From assembly GCA_002084985.1 (NCBI GenBank), contig MZGO01000026.1, positions 1 through 9,286 of the forward strand: a DNA stretch of 9,286 bases, in the 5' to 3' direction. Positions 6,732 through 9,286 of this stretch are shown here, piece after piece. Both the position numbers and the translations under genes were made by a program. The stretch's first letter is position 1. Each line of letters starts with the position of its first letter. Below the pieces are notes generated by a model that had not been told where the DNA came from, ran no database searches, and saw nothing but the letters and a program-made list of their open reading frames with translations. The stretch is from Thermotoga sp. 4484_232 (GTDB lineage Bacteria; Thermotogota; Thermotogae; Thermotogales; Thermotogaceae).

Positions 6732-7936
6732 CCTTCCATGTACCTCCTCTGACTCTCCGTTAGACTATCTATCTCAACATCCAGTGCCTTCAGTTTCAAG
6801 CGCGCAACCTCCTCATCTATCTCTGGTGGGAGAAGATGAACCTTTTTCTCTAAATTTCCATGATTTTTCGAGAGGTAGAGAAGTGAGAGAACCTGGAGTG
6901 AAAAAGATATATCCATTATCTCTATTGGATGGCCATCACCTGCTGCCAGATTCACAAGTCTTCCTTCGGCTATGACGAAAATGGTCTTTCCGTTTTGAAG
7001 AACATAACCGTCGATATTTGGTTTTGCGTGGAATTTCTTGACAGATATTTCTTCTAATTCTCTCATCGAAACTTCCACGTTGAAATGTCCTGCGTTTGCC
7101 AATATCGCACCATCCTTCATGTTCAAAAAATGCTCTCTTCTTATGACATCTCTATTCCCCGTTGCCGTTACGAATATGTCCCCTATTTTGGATGCATCAT
7201 CCATCCTCATGACCTGGAAACCATCCATCACGGCTTCAACAGCCCTCACAGGATCAACCTCAGTGACTATAACGTTGGCACCGAGTCCTTTGGCTCTCAG
7301 GGCTATCCCCCTTCCACACCATCCATAGCCTGATACCACAACGTTTTTTCCAGCTATCAATACGTTCGTGTTCCTCATGATGGAGTCCCACGTCGATTGG
7401 CCCGTTCCATATCTGTTGTCGAAAAGAAATTTCATCTTCGAATCGTTCACCGCTATGACTGGAACCACAAGCATTCCTCTCTTTTCAAGCGCTCTCAACC
7501 TTCTGACACCCGTTGTCGTCTCTTCTGAAACCCCCTTCAAATTTTCAAGAGCATCCTTTCTCTCCGTATGTGCAAGAACCGTGAGGTCAGCCCCGTCATC
7601 GAGTATCAAATCGGGATGATAGTCCAAAACTTTGTGAAGGCCTTTCAGGTACTCCTTTTCATCGTGTGTTCTTTTTGCATGAACTTCTATCCCAAGGTTC
7701 TTCAAGGTTTCTGCAACGTCATCTTGGGTCGAAAGGGGGTTGCTTCCCGTTACGGCAACGTGTGCTCCTAGATTCGATAAAGTGAGCGCAAGGTACGCGG
7801 TCTTCGCTTCAAGGTGTATGGAGATACCGATTCTGAGACCTGCCAGTGGTTTTTCCCTGGAAAACTTCTCCCTTAAAAGGTTTAAAAGTTTCATGTATCT
7901 CGATACCCATTCTATCTTCATGCGGCCAGTATCCAC
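6722..7936 (-). CDS. ahcY: S-adenosylhomocysteine hydrolase (adenosylhomocysteinase), archaeal/Thermotoga type
   Basis: This NAD-dependent cytoplasmic enzyme splits S-adenosylhomocysteine into adenosine and homocysteine, clearing the product that inhibits methyltransferases. It has 404 residues, the length I recall for T. maritima. Visible motifs: substrate-domain SIHLEAKTAYLALTL (39-53, H41), DDGADLT (113-119), EETTTG (138-143), NDSKMKFLFDNRYGTGQS (164-181; K169, D173 and N174 align with the catalytic Lys, Asp and Asn), Rossmann GYGWCGRG (203-210) with E226 for the NAD ribose, NAGHFNVE (H284), and GRLVNLAAGDGHP (H336). The protein ends at GWQ and lacks the KPDHYRY-like tail of eukaryotic and many bacterial enzymes, as expected for this subtype. 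The start is a GTG: GGAGG lies 7 nt before it, and MDTGRMKIEWVSRYM matches T. maritima MNTGEMKINWVSRYM. The ATG at 7921 is too far from the ribosome site. The HLEAKTA motif differs from the usual HMTxQTA, so S-inosylhomocysteine is a possible alternative substrate. Confidence 0.96.
   Translation of the reverse strand: MDTGRMKIEWVSRYMKLLNLLREKFSREKPLAGLRIGISIHLEAKTAYLALTLSNLGAHVAVTGSNPLSTQDDVAETLKNLGIEVHAKRTHDEKEYLKGLHKVLDYHPDLILDDGADLTVLAHTERKDALENLKGVSEETTTGVRRLRALEKRGMLVVPVIAVNDSKMKFLFDNRYGTGQSTWDSIMRNTNVLIAGKNVVVSGYGWCGRGIALRAKGLGANVIVTEVDPVRAVEAVMDGFQVMRMDDASKIGDIFVTATGNRDVIRREHFLNMKDGAILANAGHFNVEVSMRELEEISVKKFHAKPNIDGYVLQNGKTIFVIAEGRLVNLAAGDGHPIEIMDISFSLQVLSLLYLSKNHGNLEKKVHLLPPEIDEEVARLKLKALDVEIDSLTESQRRYMEGWQ
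6742..6748 (-). promoter_or_regulatory. Ribosome binding site of rgy inside ahcY
   Basis: AGGAGGT on the minus strand lies 10 nt upstream of the rgy ATG at 6731. It is embedded in the last codons of ahcY (the segment coding RRYM), so rgy translation is probably coupled to ahcY termination. The ATG at 6739 between them is in the ahcY frame and stops after five codons, so it is not a competing start. Confidence 0.7.
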
Positions 7937-7943
7937 CTGTATC

Positions 7944-7948
7944 CCTCC
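7944..7948 (-). promoter_or_regulatory. Ribosome binding site deciding the GTG start of ahcY
   Basis: GGAGG on the minus strand lies 7 nt before the GTG at 7936 and 22 nt before the next ATG, which selects the GTG. It sits in the 37-nt pfpI-like/ahcY gap, the longest gap in the window. I see no convincing -35/-10 pair there. Confidence 0.7.
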
Positions 7949-7973
7949 TGTTTAAACATGTACCGCTGAAAGA

Positions 7974-8495
7974 TCACCCTTCAAGACTCTCTATGATAGC
8001 TTTGCAGAAAAATGGCAGATCGTTTGGATTTCTGGAGGTTATGATCTTTCCATCGACCACAACGGGTTCATCGAGGTACTCTGCCCCCGCGTTCACAATA
8101 TCATCTTTTATAGAGAAGAAACCCGTAACTTTTTTCCCTTTTAAGATACCGGCAGATATAAGGACGTGCCCAGCATGACATATGGCAGCTATCGTTTTTC
8201 CCTTTTCATAGGATTCTCTCACAAAATCCAGAACCTCTTTGTATCTTCTCAGCCTGTCTGGGGCCTGGCCCCCAGGTATGATGATCCCATCGAATTCATC
8301 CGCCTTAACTTCTCCAGCTTTCCTATCCACTCTGACCACGATACCGTGTTTGCTGGTGAAAGTATCCTTTGCAGGGCTTCCAACAACCACCACTTTCGCT
8401 CCTTCTTCCATCATCCTTATTTTCGGATACCAAAATTCGAGATCATCATAGCCATCCTCAACGAGAATGGCTACTCTTTTTCCTTCCAATCTCAT
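7974..8495 (-). CDS. DJ-1/PfpI family protein (class I glutamine amidotransferase-like fold)
   Basis: The 173-residue protein is the usual length of a single-domain PfpI-like member. It opens with the flavodoxin-like strand KRVAILVEDGYDDLEFWYP, with E13 in the place of the conserved acidic residue. PGGQAPDRL follows at 74-82, then the nucleophile elbow AAICHAGHVL (103-112) with C106 and H107, and then SRNPNDLPFF near the C-terminus. Family members have been described as intracellular proteases, chaperones or deglycases/glyoxalases; the sequence alone does not decide between these. A soluble cytoplasmic oligomer is expected, with no signal peptide or membrane segment. The frame extends to a TTG at 8510 overlapping the upstream stop. 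The ATG at 8495 is preferred because GGAGG stands 6 nt before it and the N-terminus then fits the family. It follows the DUF362 gene by 11 nt, so the two are probably co-expressed, and precedes ahcY by 37 nt. Confidence 0.93.
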   Translation of the reverse strand: MRLEGKRVAILVEDGYDDLEFWYPKIRMMEEGAKVVVVGSPAKDTFTSKHGIVVRVDRKAGEVKADEFDGIIIPGGQAPDRLRRYKEVLDFVRESYEKGKTIAAICHAGHVLISAGILKGKKVTGFFSIKDDIVNAGAEYLDEPVVVDGKIITSRNPNDLPFFCKAIIESLEG

Positions 8496-8501
8496 CTTTC
8501 C

Positions 8502-8506
8502 CCTCC
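8502..8506 (-). promoter_or_regulatory. Ribosome binding site of the PfpI-like gene
   Basis: GGAGG directly follows the upstream TGA stop (8509-8507) and leaves 6 nt to the ATG at 8495. This supports that ATG rather than the TTG at 8510, which would lie upstream of the site. Confidence 0.7.
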
Positions 8507-9286
8507 TCAAACGCCGATCTTTACCAGCTCGTATTCCCTGCTTCCCAAACCAATTTCTTCACCATGTTCAAGTTGCTTTCTCCAATCAACATTCGGATGT
8601 ACGAACTTGAAGGGATCACCTTGGGCTCTTGGATCTATGAGAACGGGAGCTTTGTTTACAAGGTCAACACACGCTTGATCCAAGGCTACGGGATCCTTAC
8701 TTGCGAGTATTCCTAAGTTCGGGACTATGGGTAGATCGTTCCACGACGCACAGTCACAATCTGGAGACACATCGACAACGAAGGATACGAATATACACTT
8801 GTCTTTTTTTATCTTCATGACGGCATAAGCGTATTCTGCTATCTTCTCTGATAGAATGTCAGAGGATTCATCCCATCTCGGGTTCATTCCACCGTATATA
8901 CACACCGCAACGCATTCTCCACAACCTATACAAACATCGTAATCTATCACCGCGTGTTTCTCAACCTTTATGGCTCCCACAGGACAGTTCTTCTCGCAAA
9001 CACCACAAGCAACACATCTCTTTTCATCCACATAGGGTTTCGAAGTTGAATGCTGCTCCAGTTTCCCCGCTCTTGAAGCACATCCCATCCCAACGTTCTT
9101 GAGGGTTCCTCCAAAACCTGTAGAGACGTGCCCTTTAAAATGCGTGAGGACTATCAAGGCGTCAGCGTAGACTATCGCAGAACCAATTTTCGCTTTCTTT
9201 ATATGCTTTAGATTCACCTCGACCTCCACTTCTTCATTTCCCCTCAAACCATCAGCTATGACTATGGGAGCACCGACTGTTGTGTA
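8507..9286 (-). CDS. DUF362 family iron-sulfur protein with two 4Fe-4S ferredoxin motifs, N-terminus cut by the window edge
   Basis: The frame is open to the right edge; the visible part is 259 residues starting [14 protein letters not shown]. Full family members are about 370 residues, so roughly 110 are missing. A TTG at 9247 lies mid-domain and should not be taken as the start. DUF362 features in order: [16 protein letters not shown], then [20 protein letters not shown], then two ferredoxin clusters, [12 protein letters not shown] (codons 9016-8981) and [11 protein letters not shown] (8932-8900). [17 protein letters not shown] and [16 protein letters not shown] follow. The two CxxCxxCxxxC sets predict two [4Fe-4S] clusters and a cytoplasmic electron-transfer role. 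The true reaction is unknown to me, and the family is commonly labelled an uncharacterised Fe-S centre protein. The second cluster lacks the usual proline after its last cysteine. The TGA stop is 11 nt before the PfpI-like ATG. Confidence 0.92.
   Translation of the reverse strand, partial: YTTVGAPIVIADGLRGNEEVEVEVNLKHIKKAKIGSAIVYADALIVLTHFKGHVSTGFGGTLKNVGMGCASRAGKLEQHSTSKPYVDEKRCVACGVCEKNCPVGAIKVEKHAVIDYDVCIGCGECVAVCIYGGMNPRWDESSDILSEKIAEYAYAVMKIKKDKCIFVSFVVDVSPDCDCASWNDLPIVPNLGILASKDPVALDQACVDLVNKAPVLIDPRAQGDPFKFVHPNVDWRKQLEHGEEIGLGSREYELVKIGV

Noticed and set aside
7937..7973. Possible promoter, including the palindrome GTTTAAAC at 7950-7957, in the gap before ahcY
   Set aside because: No -35/-10 pair at about 17-nt spacing could be seen. 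An 8-base palindrome in a short AT-rich gap is weak evidence.
8258..8275. Inverted repeat CTGGGG...CCCCAG with a 6-nt loop, a possible terminator or hairpin
   Set aside because: It is inside the PfpI-like gene at the conserved PGGQAP codons and has no T-run after it, so codon constraint explains it.
8508..8510. TTG start for the PfpI-like protein overlapping the upstream stop
   Set aside because: The GGAGG site lies downstream of it and is correctly spaced for the ATG at 8495.
9245..9247. TTG as the start of the DUF362 protein
   Set aside because: The frame continues upstream to the window edge with typical family residues (APIVIADGL), so the TTG is an internal leucine codon.
1..9286. tRNA/rRNA genes, insertion sequences, CRISPR repeats, toxin-antitoxin or phage genes
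   Set aside because: Nothing of the kind was recognised. The six genes fill the window with gaps of 37 bases or less.

Overview
The window is a piece of a bacterial chromosome from the order Thermotogales, most likely Thermotoga or a close relative. Reverse gyrase, a hallmark of hyperthermophiles, is encoded here. All proteins resemble those I recall from Thermotoga maritima: an AhcY of exactly 404 residues, a reverse gyrase with N-terminal and central zinc fingers, and a maltosyltransferase of the T. maritima MTase type. The assignment rests on recalled family sequences; no search was run.

All six genes lie on the minus strand and fill the window. No gap is longer than 37 bases, and I see no RNA gene, mobile element, CRISPR array, long repeat or convincing terminator. 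In transcription order (right to left) they are: a 5'-truncated DUF362 iron-sulfur protein (8507-9286), a DJ-1/PfpI-family protein (7974-8495), S-adenosylhomocysteine hydrolase ahcY (6722-7936), reverse gyrase rgy (3393-6731), the membrane-bound pyrophosphatase hppA (1408-3396), and the N-terminal 464 codons of maltosyltransferase mmtA (1-1394, continuing past the left edge). Junctions are 11 nt, 37 nt, a 10-nt overlap, a 4-nt overlap and 13 nt. The set therefore looks like one polycistronic unit with translational coupling at ahcY-rgy and rgy-hppA.

Functionally this is mixed housekeeping: methyl-cycle recycling (AhcY), DNA topology at high temperature (reverse gyrase), energy recovery from pyrophosphate (HppA), and maltodextrin metabolism (MmtA). 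The two leading genes suggest redox or damage-related roles, but neither has a certain function.

The most notable observation is in hppA. The reading frame is intact and the flanking sequence is strongly conserved, but about 59 codons are missing at residue 453/454. The missing part carries the DNAGGI and GNTTAA...GKGFAIG motifs and membrane helix 12, which are otherwise near-universal in this family. The product should be catalytically dead and topologically disturbed, unless the gap is an assembly or sequencing artefact. A second point is that AhcY carries the HLEAKTA form of the substrate motif and lacks the usual C-terminal tail, so its nucleoside substrate (adenosyl- or inosylhomocysteine) is worth testing.
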